This document shows, piece after piece, positions 35,254 to 45,939 of a stretch of DNA of 64,000 bases. Source of the stretch: Streptomyces regalis (GTDB lineage: Bacteria > Actinomycetota > Actinomycetes > Streptomycetales > Streptomycetaceae); contig NZ_LLZG01000092.1 in the NCBI RefSeq assembly GCF_001509475.1, forward strand, positions 44,885-108,884. The letters are read 5' to 3'. How positions within the stretch are numbered: the stretch's first letter is position 1; every line of letters begins with the position of its first letter. Under the pieces are notes generated by a model. The model saw nothing but the letters and a program-made list of their open reading frames with translations, made no database searches and was not told the origin of the DNA. A program made the translations under genes and the position numbers.

Positions 35254-36780
35254 TCAGCCCGCGAACCACCGCACCGGCTTCGGTGCGAGGTTCTGGTAGA
35301 TGTGCTTGCTCTCGCGGTACTCGGCGAGTCCGGCGGGGCCGAGCTCGCGGCCCACTCCGCTCTTGCCGAAGCCGCCCCACTCCGCCTGCGGGAGGTAGGG
35401 GTGGAAGTCGTTGATCCAGACGGTGCCGTGCCGCAGCCGGCCCGCGACCCGGCGGGCGCGCCCCGCGTCGGCGGTCCAGACGGCGCCCGCGAGGCCGTAC
35501 TCGGTGTCGTTGGCGAGGGCGATCGCCTCGTCCTCGGTGCGGAAGGTCTCGACGGTGAGGACCGGGCCGAAGACCTCCTCGCGTACGACGGCCATCTCGC
35601 GGTGGCAGTGGTCGAGGACGGTCGGCTCGTAGAAGTAGCCGTTCTCCGGCCGCTCGGGTGACGGCTCGGGACGCTTGCCGCCGGAGCGCAGCACCGCGCC
35701 GTCCTTGAGCGCGGAGTCGACGTACGCCTCGACCTTGGCGCGCTGCTGCTCGGAGACGAGCGGTCCGCACTCGACGCCGTCCGCGGTGCCTCGGCCGAGG
35801 CGGATACGGCTTGCCCGGCGGGCGAGTTCGGCGACGAAGCGGTCCCGGACGGAGTCCTCGATGATCAGGCGGGCGCCCGCCGAGCAGACCTGGCCGCTGT
35901 GGATGAAGGCGGCGTTGAGGGCCTGGTCGACGGCGGTGTCGAAGGCCTCGTCGGTGGCGCAGGCGTCGGCGAAGACGACGTTGGGATTCTTGCCGCCGAG
36001 TTCGAGGGCGACCTTCTTGACGCTGGGCGCCGCGGCCTGGGCCACCTTCGTGCCGCTGAGCAGGCCACCGGTGAAGGAGACGAGGTCGACGTCGGGGTGC
36101 TCGGCGAGCCGGGCACCGACGGAGTGGCCGGGCCCGGTGACGATGTTGGCGACTCCGGCGGGCAGCCCGGCCTCCACCAGCAGCTCGATGAGCGCGATCG
36201 TCGTCAGCGGCGTGATCTCGCTCGGCTTGACGACGAAGGTGTTGCCGGCCGCGAGGGCGGGCGCGATCTTCCAACTGGCCTGGAGCAGGGGGTAGTTCCA
36301 GGGCGTGATCAGCGCGCACACGCCGACCGGCTCATGGACTACGACGCTGTGGATGTCGGCCGAGCCCGCGTCGACGACCCGGCCGGGGGCCTCGGCGGCG
36401 ACGAGGTCGGCGAAGTAGCGGAAGGCGTCGGCGACGCAGTCGATGTCGACCCGGCCCTCTTCGACGGTCTTCCCGGCGTCGCGGCTCTCCAGCAGGCCGA
36501 GCTCCTCGCGGTCGCGCACCAGCAGGTCGGCGACACGGCGCAGCAGGGCGGCACGCTCGGCGACGGGCGTCAGCGGCCACTCCCCCTGGCCGCCGTCGAA
36601 GGCGCGGTGGGCGGCCGCGACGGCCAGGTCGGTGTCCTTCTCGTCCCCCTCCGCGACCACGGCGAAGGGCAGGGCGTCCGCGGGGTCGAGGATCTCGCGC
36701 GTCGCGCCGGTGACGGCTTCGCGCCACTCGCCGCCCGCGTGAATCGTCTGTCGTGCCTGCCGCGCCTGCTGTCCGGTCAT
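35254..36780 (-). CDS. betB: Betaine aldehyde dehydrogenase
   Basis: 508 residues, NAD(P)-dependent aldehyde dehydrogenase converting betaine aldehyde to glycine betaine. PWNYPLLQASWKIAPALAAG, the general-base Glu in LELGGKNPN and the nucleophile Cys in SGQVCSAG are in place. First gene of the operon betB, choline oxidase, ATPase, permease and binding protein, so both synthesis and uptake of the osmoprotectant are under one promoter. Two palindromes upstream (36817, 36870) are candidate operators. Confidence 0.92.
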   Translation of the reverse strand: MTGQQARQARQTIHAGGEWREAVTGATREILDPADALPFAVVAEGDEKDTDLAVAAAHRAFDGGQGEWPLTPVAERAALLRRVADLLVRDREELGLLESRDAGKTVEEGRVDIDCVADAFRYFADLVAAEAPGRVVDAGSADIHSVVVHEPVGVCALITPWNYPLLQASWKIAPALAAGNTFVVKPSEITPLTTIALIELLVEAGLPAGVANIVTGPGHSVGARLAEHPDVDLVSFTGGLLSGTKVAQAAAPSVKKVALELGGKNPNVVFADACATDEAFDTAVDQALNAAFIHSGQVCSAGARLIIEDSVRDRFVAELARRASRIRLGRGTADGVECGPLVSEQQRAKVEAYVDSALKDGAVLRSGGKRPEPSPERPENGYFYEPTVLDHCHREMAVVREEVFGPVLTVETFRTEDEAIALANDTEYGLAGAVWTADAGRARRVAGRLRHGTVWINDFHPYLPQAEWGGFGKSGVGRELGPAGLAEYRESKHIYQNLAPKPVRWFAG

Positions 36781-36816
36781 GATCGGTGTTGCCTTCCGTT
36801 CCTGGTCGGTGCCCCT

Positions 36817-36836
36817 GAGTCACACGGGTGTCACTC
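36817..36836. promoter_or_regulatory. Palindrome upstream of betB
   Basis: GAGTCACAC-GG-GTGTCACTC: 9-base arms with one mismatched pair, 37 bases before the betB start. A second, ATTGC-ATGC-GCAAT at 36870-36883, has perfect 5-base arms. They may be operators for osmotic or choline control. No betI-like gene is adjacent. Confidence 0.45.
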
Positions 36837-36966
36837 ACGAGGACCGTCATCGCATGCCCGGGCCCTCGCATTGCATGCGCAATCGGTGGCCGAAAGTGTG
36901 CTGTGTCACTGAACATGCGGGCAAACAGGAGCAAAAGGGACGCAGAAGCGCGGTGCGGAGGGCGGT

Positions 36967-37527
36967 TCAGAAGTCGGCCGGCGGGTCCTCCCCCACCCGG
37001 CCGTCGATCGACTCGCGGATCATGTCGGCCTGGCCGAGATGGCGGGCGTACTCCTCGACGAGGTCGATCAGGACCCGCCGCACACTGGGCGCCCGGCCGT
37101 CGGGCCACGTGTGGCGGACCAACTGGTCGACACCTCCCTCGGACAGCACCTGCCGCAGGTTCGCCCGGGACCGGGCCACCGCCTCCTCCCACAGCGCATA
37201 GAGCTGCTCGGGCTTGTCCTGCGCCGCCGACCGCCACTCCCAGTCGGGGTCGGCGTCCCAGTCCACCGCGTCCCACGGCGGGGGCAGCTCCACTCCGAGC
37301 AGGCGCCGGGTGAAGTACTCGTCCTCGACGAGGGCCAGATGCTTGAGCAGCCCGCCCAGGGTGAGGGCGGAGGGCCCGAGCCGTGTGCCCAGGCCGGCCG
37401 CGTCCAGCCCCTCGCACTTCCAGGCGAAGGTCCGGCGCTGCCGTTCCAGGGAGCCGATCAGGGTGTCGGCCTCGGAGCCGGCGACGGGGGGCTCGATGAG
37501 GACCGGTGCTTCGGTGTCGTAGCTCAT
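36967..37527 (-). CDS. DinB/DUF664-family protein
   Basis: 186 residues of the DinB-like four-helix family. LGGLLKHLALVEDEYFTRRL and VLIDLVEEYARHLGQADMIRE carry the spaced His residues that bind a metal in this fold. Related proteins include mycothiol-dependent S-transferases, but the role of this one is not known. The start at 37527 begins the recognised region; an ATG 7 codons upstream is possible. Divergent from the WYL regulator. Confidence 0.8.
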   Translation of the reverse strand: MSYDTEAPVLIEPPVAGSEADTLIGSLERQRRTFAWKCEGLDAAGLGTRLGPSALTLGGLLKHLALVEDEYFTRRLLGVELPPPWDAVDWDADPDWEWRSAAQDKPEQLYALWEEAVARSRANLRQVLSEGGVDQLVRHTWPDGRAPSVRRVLIDLVEEYARHLGQADMIRESIDGRVGEDPPADF

Positions 37528-37596
37528 GGCAGGCACGCTACGGTCCATTCCGGTCGATCCACTTCCGGAATGTCAGGCAGTCGTAGGGAGCCCCTC

Positions 37597-38595
37597 ATGA
37601 GCCCGTCGCGGATGAGCCGGCCCGACGAAAGCCCCACCGCCCGCGCCCTCCTGCTCCTCGAACTCCTCCAGAACAACCCCGGCATCACCGCCGACCGCCT
37701 GGCCGGCCGCCTCAGCGTCTCCGAACGCGCCGCCCGCCGTTACATCGGCATCCTGCGCGAGGCCGGCATCCCCGTGGAGTCCACCCGGGGCCCGTACGGC
37801 GGCTACCGCCTCGGCCGGGGCCTGCGCCTGCCGCCGCTGATGTTCACGCCGACCGAGGCGCTCGGCCTGGTCATGGCCGTACTGGACGGCCATCACGACG
37901 CGGCCGACCCGTCCGGCCCGGTGGGCGGCGCGCTCGGCAAGCTCCTGCGTGCCCTGCCCGAACCGGTCGCGCACCCGGCCGAGGCGGTCCGCAAGGTCAG
38001 CGCCCGGGGCGGCCCCGACGCCGCCTCCCGCCCCGACCCCGACACCACCGCCGCCCTCGTCCAGGCCGCCGCGGCACACCGCCGCCTGCGCCTCGGCTAC
38101 CGGCTGGGCTCGCGCGGCGAGCGGACCATGGAGGTCGACCCGTGGGCGGTCGTCGTCCACCACGGCCGCTGGTATCTGCTCTGCTGGTCGCACACGCGCG
38201 ACGCGCGACGCGTCCTGCGGGTGGACCGGGTCACGACGGTGACGACACTCCCCGACATCTTCGAGCCGCCCACCGGTCTACGTCCCGTCGAGACCCTCGA
38301 GGAGCACCTCTCCCAGGGCTGGACCTACGAGGTGGAGATCGTGATCGAAGCGCCCGTCGCGCTCGTGACCGAATGGCTCCCCCGCAGCCTCGGCCGCCAC
38401 GAACCGATCGACGACGGCACCACACGCCTCCTCGCCACCACCGACGAACCGGACTGGTACGCCCAGCAGCTCACGGCGATCCGGGCCCCGTTCCGCATCG
38501 TCGGGCCGCGGGAGCTGCGGGAGGCGGTCCGAGCGCTCGGCCGGCGCCTCACGGAAGCGGCCGAAGGCATGGCCTCCGACGCGACCTTTGACTAA
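37597..38595 (+). CDS. WYL-domain transcriptional regulator
   Basis: 332 residues. An HTH_11-type DNA-binding head (ALLLLELLQNNPGITADRLAGRLSVSERAARRYIGILREAGIPV) is followed by a WYL domain (VDPWAVVVHHGRWYLLCWSH, then RRVLRVDRV) and a C-terminal WCX-like part. WYL domains bind nucleic acid or nucleotide ligands and regulate stress or defence genes. The ATG at 37597 has a GGGAG site 6 bases upstream. Its 3' end contains half of the palindrome that precedes the next gene. Confidence 0.88.
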   Translation: MSPSRMSRPDESPTARALLLLELLQNNPGITADRLAGRLSVSERAARRYIGILREAGIPVESTRGPYGGYRLGRGLRLPPLMFTPTEALGLVMAVLDGHHDAADPSGPVGGALGKLLRALPEPVAHPAEAVRKVSARGGPDAASRPDPDTTAALVQAAAAHRRLRLGYRLGSRGERTMEVDPWAVVVHHGRWYLLCWSHTRDARRVLRVDRVTTVTTLPDIFEPPTGLRPVETLEEHLSQGWTYEVEIVIEAPVALVTEWLPRSLGRHEPIDDGTTRLLATTDEPDWYAQQLTAIRAPFRIVGPRELREAVRALGRRLTEAAEGMASDATFD

Positions 38596-38603
38596 AGTCA
38601 AAG
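38586..38603. promoter_or_regulatory. Perfect palindrome before the MarR-GNAT gene
   Basis: CTTTGACT-AA-AGTCAAAG overlaps the WYL stop codon and ends 4 bases before the MarR-GNAT ATG. Position and MarR-like spacing suggest autorepression. TTGACT could also serve as a -35, in which case the transcript would start inside the coding region, so the real promoter is probably further upstream. Confidence 0.65.
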
Positions 38604-38607
38604 AAGT

Positions 38608-39561
38608 ATGGAGCCAGTGAGGAATACGGCGAGGAATGCGTCGAGGACTGCATCGAGGCACGCCTCCGGCACGACGGAGCCGGTCCCGGCGGACCATGTG
38701 ACGGCCTTCCGCCACTTCAACCGCTACTTCACGCGCCGCATCGGCGTACTGGACGACCACTACCTCGGCCAGGACCGCCCGCTCGGCGAGGCCCGGCTGC
38801 TGTTCGAGATCGGGGACGGCGCGTCCCTGCGTGAGCTCAGGAGCCGGCTCGGCCTCGACGCCGGGTACCTGAGCCGGATGGCCAAGGCGCTGGAGTCGCA
38901 GGGCATGGTCCGGCTGAGTGCGCACCCGCAGGACAACCGCCTGCGGATGATCGAGCTGACCCCGGCCGGGCGGGTCGAGGTGAAGGAGCAGAACCGGCGG
39001 GCCAACGCCGTCGCGGCCGGGCTGCTCGAAGGGCTGAGCGCGGCACAGCGCACGGAACTGACCGAGGCCATGACGACGGCACGACGGCTGCTGCGCCTCG
39101 CCGGGATCACCGTCGAGGAGGTCGACGGAGCGAGCCCCGACGCCCGCGCCTGCCTGGACGCGTACGCCGCCGACATCGACGAGCGTTTCCCCGAGGGCTA
39201 CGACAAGTCCTTCCTGGTCCGGCCCGACGAGGTGTCCGGGGACGCGGGCACCTTCTTCGTCGCGTACGAGGAGGGCCGGCCGGTCGGCTGCGGGGCGCTA
39301 CGGCGACTGGAACCGGGCGTCGGCGAGATCCGCCACGTCTGGGTGCACCAGGACGCCCGCCGCCTCGGCCTGGCCCGCCGGCTCCTCGACGCCCTCGAAC
39401 GCGCGGCCACCGCACGGGAGTTGACCGCCGTACGCCTCGACACACACGCCACGCTCACCGAGGCGCAGGCGATGTACCGGGCGTGCGGATACGCGGAGAT
39501 CCCGGCCTACACCGACGACATCTACGGCAGCCATTGGTTCGAGAAGCGCCTGGCCCCCTGA
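38608..39561 (+). CDS. MarR-GNAT fusion: regulator with acetyltransferase domain
   Basis: 317 residues. The N-terminal half is a MarR winged helix (LREL...RLGLDAGYLSRMAKALESQGMVRLSAHPQDNR). The C-terminal half is a GNAT acetyltransferase with VGCGALRRLEPGVGEIRHVWVHQDARRLGLARRLLDALE, the acetyl-CoA loop. Such fusions are common in actinobacteria and usually repress themselves. The acetyl acceptor is unknown. The first 25 residues are a flexible tail. Confidence 0.9.
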   Translation: MEPVRNTARNASRTASRHASGTTEPVPADHVTAFRHFNRYFTRRIGVLDDHYLGQDRPLGEARLLFEIGDGASLRELRSRLGLDAGYLSRMAKALESQGMVRLSAHPQDNRLRMIELTPAGRVEVKEQNRRANAVAAGLLEGLSAAQRTELTEAMTTARRLLRLAGITVEEVDGASPDARACLDAYAADIDERFPEGYDKSFLVRPDEVSGDAGTFFVAYEEGRPVGCGALRRLEPGVGEIRHVWVHQDARRLGLARRLLDALERAATARELTAVRLDTHATLTEAQAMYRACGYAEIPAYTDDIYGSHWFEKRLAP

Positions 39562-39624
39562 ACATCCCCCTCTGCAGCACCCTAAAGGGCGCGAGGCACA
39601 GCACGGCACTTCCGGCGGAGCGCA

Positions 39625-39666
39625 GCGCAGGCCCTGTTCCGGAAGAGACCGGAACAGGGCCTGCGC
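39625..39666. terminator. Bidirectional terminator, MarR-GNAT / mdh
   Basis: A perfect 18-bp stem with a 6-base loop (AAGAGA) between convergent genes, 30 bases before the mdh stop. Confidence 0.85.
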
Positions 39667-39696
39667 AGGCGTGACAGAACGGGTTCTGAGGCGGGC

Positions 39697-40872
<1,176 letters not shown>

Positions 40873-41036
40873 CTACGGCAAAAGGGGGGCGGCCGCCCGG
40901 TCCGGGAGAGGTGGAACCTGGGCGACCGCCGGGTGGGGGTACCGATTGCCGGACTCCCGTGGGGGTACGGTGCGCGTTCCCCCTATGCCGACGGCCATTC
41001 CTGTCCGGTCCGAAAACTTTTCACCGCCCAACGCCG

Positions 41037-41070
41037 GACGCCGGACAGGCTGGATTGCCTGACCGGCGTC
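41037..41070 (-). terminator. Hairpin after the XRE-DUF2690 gene
   Basis: GACGCCGG-A-CAGGC / GCCTG-A-CCGGCGTC with a 6-base loop, 23 bases after the stop at 41094. One A-A mismatch in a 14-base stem. Confidence 0.6.
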
Positions 41071-41093
41071 GAGAAGCAGTACCGCAGGGTCCG

Positions 41094-42359
41094 TTACTGC
41101 GTGCACCCCTCCTGTCCCGCAGCCAACGTCGCGCAAGCCGTGGCCTCGCCCGCGTCCTTCACGGCCACCATCGGCGTGTACGCGATCGTGTCCCCGGCGA
41201 GGGTGATCGATCCGGTCTGCTTCGTCCTGCCGACCGTCACCACCACCTCGTCCCCCTGCGCGGCCTGCGTGATACGCCCCCACGCCGCGCCGCACGTCTC
41301 GCTGTAGCGCACCTCGACCACGGCCGTGCCGACGGTGGCCGTCTTGGCGGTCGTCACCAGGTCACCGCTGCAGCCCATGCTCTCCGCGTCCTTGCCGGTG
41401 CAGGAGTCACCGCTGCACTCCACCCCGGCCGGCAGATCGGGGTCCGTCGTCACGGAAGGCGAGGGCGACTTGGCCGCGTCCGGGTCCTTGTTCCCGTTGC
41501 CGGGGTCGGTGAGGTAGAACACCGCCGCGATCACGACCAGCACACCGACGACGCCCGCGAGGAACATCGTCAGCCGCCGCTTGCCACCGCCGCCGGCGGA
41601 GGATCCGCGCCCCGGACGAGGCCGCTGCGGAGGCTCGCCGTACGGACCCGGCATCCCCGCCGAACCCGGGACCGCCGCCCCGGGCACCCCGGCCGTTCCC
41701 GACGGCGGCGTCCCGCCCGTACGGCCACCCGTCGGCGACGGCCCCCGATACCCGGCCAGCCCCCACGAGTTGTCCCCGGAGGAACCGCCCTCGCGGACGT
41801 CACCCCCATGGGAGCCCCGTACACCCGAGTCCCGTACCGGGGAATCCCGGACGACAGAGTCCCGCACCTCCGGTGCCGTGGGCTGCGCCGGAACCGTGGG
41901 CGGCACGGTCGGTGCCACGCCCGCCGGTCCCGCCACCCCGGGCGTCGCCGTCGCGCTTCCGCTCTTGCGGGCGGTCCTGCCCGCCTTCGCACTCCCCTTG
42001 GCGTTCGCCGGCGGCGCCCCGAACTCGCTCAGCGCGGCGCGCGCCTGGGAGATCCGGATCGCCTCCATGGTCATGTCGTGGCGCATCTCCGAACGGCTCC
42101 ACGCCCGTTCGGCGAGCTCCCACATCGTCGTCAGGTGAACGGGATTGGTGCCCGTGACCTCGGCGAGCGCCACGATCGCGCCCTTGGGCGCGAGCAGCCG
42201 CCCGTTCAGATACCGCTCCCAGGACGTCTTGCTGTATCCCGTGCGGTCGGCCAGCGCCGCGATGCTCAGACCGCTGCGGTCCACGAGCCGACGCAGCTGG
42301 CTCGCGAACTCCCTGACCTGCGGATCGAGTTCATCCGGCAAGGCCCTCCAACGAGGCAT
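41094..42359 (-). CDS. XRE regulator with membrane anchor and DUF2690-like exterior domain
   Basis: 421 residues: a helix-turn-helix at the start (DRSGLSIAALADRTGYSKTSWERYLNG), a long disordered middle rich in Pro, Gly, Ser and repeated VRDS, one membrane helix near residue 295 (LTMFLAGVVGVLVVIAAVFYL), and a C-terminal exterior domain with four Cys and the DUF2690-like stretch VVEVRYSETCGAAWGRI. It would link an outside signal to DNA in one chain. The ATG at 42359 has GGGGGAAG upstream; a longer frame lacks domain support. Confidence 0.82.
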   Translation of the reverse strand: MPRWRALPDELDPQVREFASQLRRLVDRSGLSIAALADRTGYSKTSWERYLNGRLLAPKGAIVALAEVTGTNPVHLTTMWELAERAWSRSEMRHDMTMEAIRISQARAALSEFGAPPANAKGSAKAGRTARKSGSATATPGVAGPAGVAPTVPPTVPAQPTAPEVRDSVVRDSPVRDSGVRGSHGGDVREGGSSGDNSWGLAGYRGPSPTGGRTGGTPPSGTAGVPGAAVPGSAGMPGPYGEPPQRPRPGRGSSAGGGGKRRLTMFLAGVVGVLVVIAAVFYLTDPGNGNKDPDAAKSPSPSVTTDPDLPAGVECSGDSCTGKDAESMGCSGDLVTTAKTATVGTAVVEVRYSETCGAAWGRITQAAQGDEVVVTVGRTKQTGSITLAGDTIAYTPMVAVKDAGEATACATLAAGQEGCTQ

Positions 42360-42792
42360 TGCTTCCCCCCTCTTCCCCCCGGTTCGTGCTGGTGTTTCTC
42401 GCGTTTCCCCCGCGCGTGGTGCCCTCTGCCGAGTCCTCGTTGTGGCTACCCACAGGGATGCGCCGAACAAGGATCTCAGTTCCCGGGGTGGGGGCGCACG
42501 GGAGCATCGGAACCGTGGCCGTGCACCGTTGCACGCCCATCGAACCGCGTCCAGTGTTCCACCGGCTTCCCTCTCCGGCCGACGCAACCCTGGCAGTAAG
42601 CCCTTGCCAACCACTCGGGACGCCCCGACCCGTCCCGATCGACCACGCTAGCCCGCCTGTTGAACGACTTCGTTGCAAATCCGCGAACTTGTCAACACAT
42701 CGACACACATAAAGCACATAAAAGATCACACGTGCCACACGCACTCACATGCTTCGCATTCGGACAAGTCCGGCACCTCCGCCTCAACCGGC
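42360..42792. other. 433-base gap between two XRE genes
   Basis: Upstream region of the gene at 41094-42359. Bases 42690-42750 are A/T-rich for this genome (CACATAAAGCACATAAAAG) and contain TTGACA on the minus strand (42695 to 42690), but no convincing -10. I see no gene here. Confidence 0.5.
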
Positions 42793-43293
42793 TCACCCCA
42801 GCGCGAGGGCCCCGATCACCGCCGTCAGCACCAGAGCCACGACGAGCACGACGGCGACCACCAGCAACCGACGCGACGGCGGCTCCGGCTTCTTCGGCGG
42901 GGCATCCCACCAGGGAAGGGTGGGATCGTCCTCGTACGCCTCGTACGCCTCGTGCTCCTCCCCCTCGCCCCCCTCGCGCCCCTCGTCACCTTCCGGCTTG
43001 GCGGCCACCGGCGCAGGCTTCGGCCACGCCTGCACCGCCAGTTCCCACCGCACCCCGAAGCGTTCCGCCTCCTCCTTCCCGGTTCCCGCCACCCGGCACA
43101 GGGCGACGACCGCCTGCCGGGGCGGGGGCTGGGTGGCGTTGAGGTAACGCTGCCAGGAGGACTTGCTGTACGCCGTGCGCGCACCCAGCGCGACCAGACT
43201 CAGGCCCGTACGGTCCTTGAGCTGCCGCAACTGCTCCACGAAATGCCGCACCTCCGGCGGCAGATCGTCGGGCAGCGGCTGCCAGGCACCCAT
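42793..43293 (-). CDS. Small XRE protein with C-terminal membrane helix
   Basis: 166 residues. The HTH DRTGLSLVALGARTAYSKSSWQRYLNA closely parallels that of the downstream XRE-DUF2690 gene, followed by an acidic stretch (GEGEEHEAYEAYEDDPTLPWWD) and a C-terminal membrane helix (LLVVAVVLVVALVLTAVIGALAL). There is no exterior domain. It looks like a shortened paralogue that would tether the DNA-binding head to the membrane. Confidence 0.78.
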   Translation of the reverse strand: MGAWQPLPDDLPPEVRHFVEQLRQLKDRTGLSLVALGARTAYSKSSWQRYLNATQPPPRQAVVALCRVAGTGKEEAERFGVRWELAVQAWPKPAPVAAKPEGDEGREGGEGEEHEAYEAYEDDPTLPWWDAPPKKPEPPSRRLLVVAVVLVVALVLTAVIGALALG

Positions 43294-43454
43294 CGCTCAC
43301 CTCCGAACCAGATCCGATCGGGTGACGACAGGGGGCGGCGCAATGGTTCCCGAGATACCGCGATGTACCGCGACGTAGCGGAACGGTCACTTCCGTGCCA
43401 CAGCGCACTGACAGGCGTTGAACAGCGCCTTCACCGTGCCCGAGGGTTGACGCG

Positions 43455-43498
43455 GACGGCGGCCCGTCCTTCCTCGGGGGAGAGGACGGGCCGCCGTC
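43455..43498 (-). terminator. Terminator of the folD-DUF3017 unit
   Basis: A perfect 16-bp stem (GACGGCGGCCCGTCCT arm) with a 12-base loop, 21 bases after the DUF3017 stop. Confidence 0.8.
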
Positions 43499-43519
43499 GT
43501 GCCGGAGTGCGGGTCAGCT

Positions 43520-44005
43520 TCAGCTGTCCACCGTGAAATGCAGCGCGTCCTTCAGGAACGGGATCGTCAGCCACGGACTCGGCTGCGCCATCAACGCCAG
43601 CAGCACGATCACGAGGCCCAGCCCGCCGTACGTCACCATGTCCGTGAAGCGCGAGCGCACGGCGAGCATGCCGACGCTCGGCAGCAGCCAGCGCAGCACC
43701 GCGCCGAGCAGCAGGGCGCCGCCGATCACCAGCGTGCCGATCCGGAACACGTCGAGCGCGGTGATCAGCAGACCCACCCCGACCAGACCCAGCACCAGCA
43801 GGACCGGCCACTGCCGGGCGGGCGCCGGGGCGTCACCGGGCGCGGCGCGGCCGCCACCCTCCGGGCGGGCCGTGTCCTTGGTGAACAGCGGGAAGCGTCG
43901 GGTGGTACGCCGGGGCCTGCCCACCGCGTCCGGCGCGCTCACCGGATCCCGGACCTCGATCTCCTCCGCCTCCTCCGCCCTGTCGGCGGCGTCCTCAACC
44001 GACAC
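43520..44005 (-). CDS. DUF3017 membrane protein
   Basis: 161 residues with an acidic N-terminus and three predicted membrane helices ([56 protein letters not shown]). Matches the DUF3017 family that sits beside folD in Streptomyces. The GTG at 44005 overlaps folD by 11 bases, so it is co-translated. Function unknown. Confidence 0.85.
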   Translation of the reverse strand: MSVEDAADRAEEAEEIEVRDPVSAPDAVGRPRRTTRRFPLFTKDTARPEGGGRAAPGDAPAPARQWPVLLVLGLVGVGLLITALDVFRIGTLVIGGALLLGAVLRWLLPSVGMLAVRSRFTDMVTYGGLGLVIVLLALMAQPSPWLTIPFLKDALHFTVDS

Positions 44006-44849
44006 TGCGCTCCGCCGCCTCGACCACGTTGACCAGCAACTGTGCCCGGGTCATCGGGCCCACACCACCGGGGTTCGGGGAGATCCAGCCGGCCACCTCG
44101 GCGACGCCGGGGTGGACGTCGCCCACGATCTTGCCGTCTGCGTTGCGCGAGACACCGACGTCGAGGACGGCCGCGCCCGGCTTCACGTCCTCGGGGCGGA
44201 TCAGGTGTGCGGAGCCCGCGGCGGCGATGATGATGTCCGCGCTGCGCAGGTGCGAGGCCAGGTCCCGCGTGCCCGTGTGGCACTGGGTCACGGTCGCGTT
44301 CTCGCTGCGCCGGGTCAGCAGCAGCGGCATCGGCCGGCCGATGGTGACACCGCGGCCGACGACCACGACCTCCGCGCCCTTGATCTCGACGCCGTACCGG
44401 CGCAGGAGGGTGAGGACGCCGTTGGGGGTGCAGGGCAGCGGGGCCGGCTCGTTGAGGACCAGGCGGCCGAGGTTCATGGGGTGGAGTCCGTCGGCGTCCT
44501 TGTCCGGGTCCATCAGCTCCAGGATGCGGTTCTCGTCGATGCCCTTGGGCAGCGGCAGCTGGACGATGTAGCCGGTGCAGGCCGGGTCCTCGTTCAGCTC
44601 GCGGACGACGGCCTCGATCTCCTCCTGCGTCGCCGTGGCCGGCAGTTCGCGCTGGATGGAGGCGATGCCGACCTGGGCGCAGTCGCGGTGCTTGCCGGCG
44701 ACGTACTTCTGGCTGCCGGGGTCGTCCCCGACGAGGATCGTGCCGAGGCCGGGCGTGACGCCCTTCTCCTTCAGCGCCGCCACGCGGGCGGTCAGATCGG
44801 ACTTGATCGCGGCTGCGGTGGCCTTGCCATCGAGAATCTGGGCGGTCAT
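43995..44849 (-). CDS. folD: Methylenetetrahydrofolate dehydrogenase/cyclohydrolase
   Basis: 284 residues, bifunctional enzyme interconverting 5,10-methylene- and 10-formyl-tetrahydrofolate. [19 protein letters not shown] and [18 protein letters not shown] are the catalytic signatures with the conserved Tyr/Lys. [18 protein letters not shown] binds NADP. It supplies formyl groups for the purine enzymes PurN and PurH encoded 16 kb away. The ATG at 44849 starts at the canonical N-terminus; a longer frame has no support. Confidence 0.97.
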   Translation of the reverse strand: MTAQILDGKATAAAIKSDLTARVAALKEKGVTPGLGTILVGDDPGSQKYVAGKHRDCAQVGIASIQRELPATATQEEIEAVVRELNEDPACTGYIVQLPLPKGIDENRILELMDPDKDADGLHPMNLGRLVLNEPAPLPCTPNGVLTLLRRYGVEIKGAEVVVVGRGVTIGRPMPLLLTRRSENATVTQCHTGTRDLASHLRSADIIIAAAGSAHLIRPEDVKPGAAVLDVGVSRNADGKIVGDVHPGVAEVAGWISPNPGGVGPMTRAQLLVNVVEAAERSVG

Positions 44850-45118
44850 GGGTCCCATCCTCGCGGATGACGCCCTCCGGGTTCCAATCCGGGTCGGCCA
44901 TGGCCTTGGGCCCCGTATCTCCGCCCGTATCCACCCATGATCGATGATGTTGCACTTGCACAACACATAGGGAATGCGGCTGGACAAGTAAGAGCCGACT
45001 AAAGAACGATGTGACAGAAGTGCCGCGGGCAGTACCGGGGGGACACACCGCAGACGTAGACCTTCCTCCGAACCGTGCCGCGCGTCCCCGCACTCGGAAC
45101 AACGGAGGAAAGACCGCC

Positions 45119-45763
45119 ATGAGTTTCGGCGACCCGAACAACCCTTACGGCCCGCCGCAGCCGCCCCAGGGCCAGCCCGGCTACCCGCCGCAGCAGCCGC
45201 CCCAGGGGCAGCCCGGCTACGGCTACCCGCAGGGCGCTCCCCAGCAGCCGCCCGCTTACGGCTACCCGCAGGGCCAGCCGGCCCAGCCCGGATACCCCGG
45301 ATACCCGGGTTACCCGGGCGGGAACATGATGCCGGTGGAGATGCCCGGTCTGATGAAGACCGCGCGCGTCTTCCTCTTCATCCTCGCCGGCTTCCAGCTG
45401 CTGTTCGGCATCATCACCGGTGTCGCCGTCGGTGCCGTACAGGACGTGTCCAACGGCGTCGGCTCGGGTGACGACACCGACATGCTGGCCGGTCTCGGCT
45501 TCCTGGTCGCCGGCCTCATGGTGGGCCTGGGCGCCCTGTCGATCTTCCTGGGCGTCAAGTTCAAGAACGGCGGCAGCGGCATCCGCATCACCACGATCGT
45601 GTATGCGTCGCTGATGATCCTCGGCAGCATCGGCAACATCGTGAACGGCGCCAGCGGCTCCACCACCTTCGCCGGACTCATCTCCCTCGCCATCGCGGGC
45701 ATCATCCTCGCCTCGATGGTCAACAGCGCGGCGTCGGCCTGGTTCAGCCGCCCGCGTTACTGA
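45119..45763 (+). CDS. Pro/Gly/Tyr-rich membrane protein
   Basis: 214 residues. The first 70 are a low-complexity tail of repeated PPQGQPGY / GYPQG units, followed by about four membrane helices ([77 protein letters not shown]). Such proline-rich membrane proteins are common in actinobacteria and have no assigned role. CGGAGGAAAG supports the start. Monocistronic, with a terminator downstream. Confidence 0.8.
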   Translation: MSFGDPNNPYGPPQPPQGQPGYPPQQPPQGQPGYGYPQGAPQQPPAYGYPQGQPAQPGYPGYPGYPGGNMMPVEMPGLMKTARVFLFILAGFQLLFGIITGVAVGAVQDVSNGVGSGDDTDMLAGLGFLVAGLMVGLGALSIFLGVKFKNGGSGIRITTIVYASLMILGSIGNIVNGASGSTTFAGLISLAIAGIILASMVNSAASAWFSRPRY

Positions 45764-45848
45764 ACCGCGGTACTGAGCGCTTCACCGAACGCACCGAACA
45801 TTCACGCTCGTTCACGAGTGACTGAAGAGTTCGCGCCAATTAACAGCC

Positions 45849-45886
45849 GGGGCCGTGTCTCACCCGTATGAGGGGGACACGGCCCC
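45849..45886 (+). terminator. Terminator after the Pro-rich membrane protein
   Basis: An 11-bp stem, GGGGCCGTGTC/GACACGGCCCC, with a further weak inner pairing, 85 bases after the stop and 53 bases before the FHA gene. Confidence 0.6.
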
Positions 45887-45939
45887 GCTGCGTCGCCCTA
45901 CTCTGACGTGGGTAGCCGTCAGGCACGGGGAGACGCACC

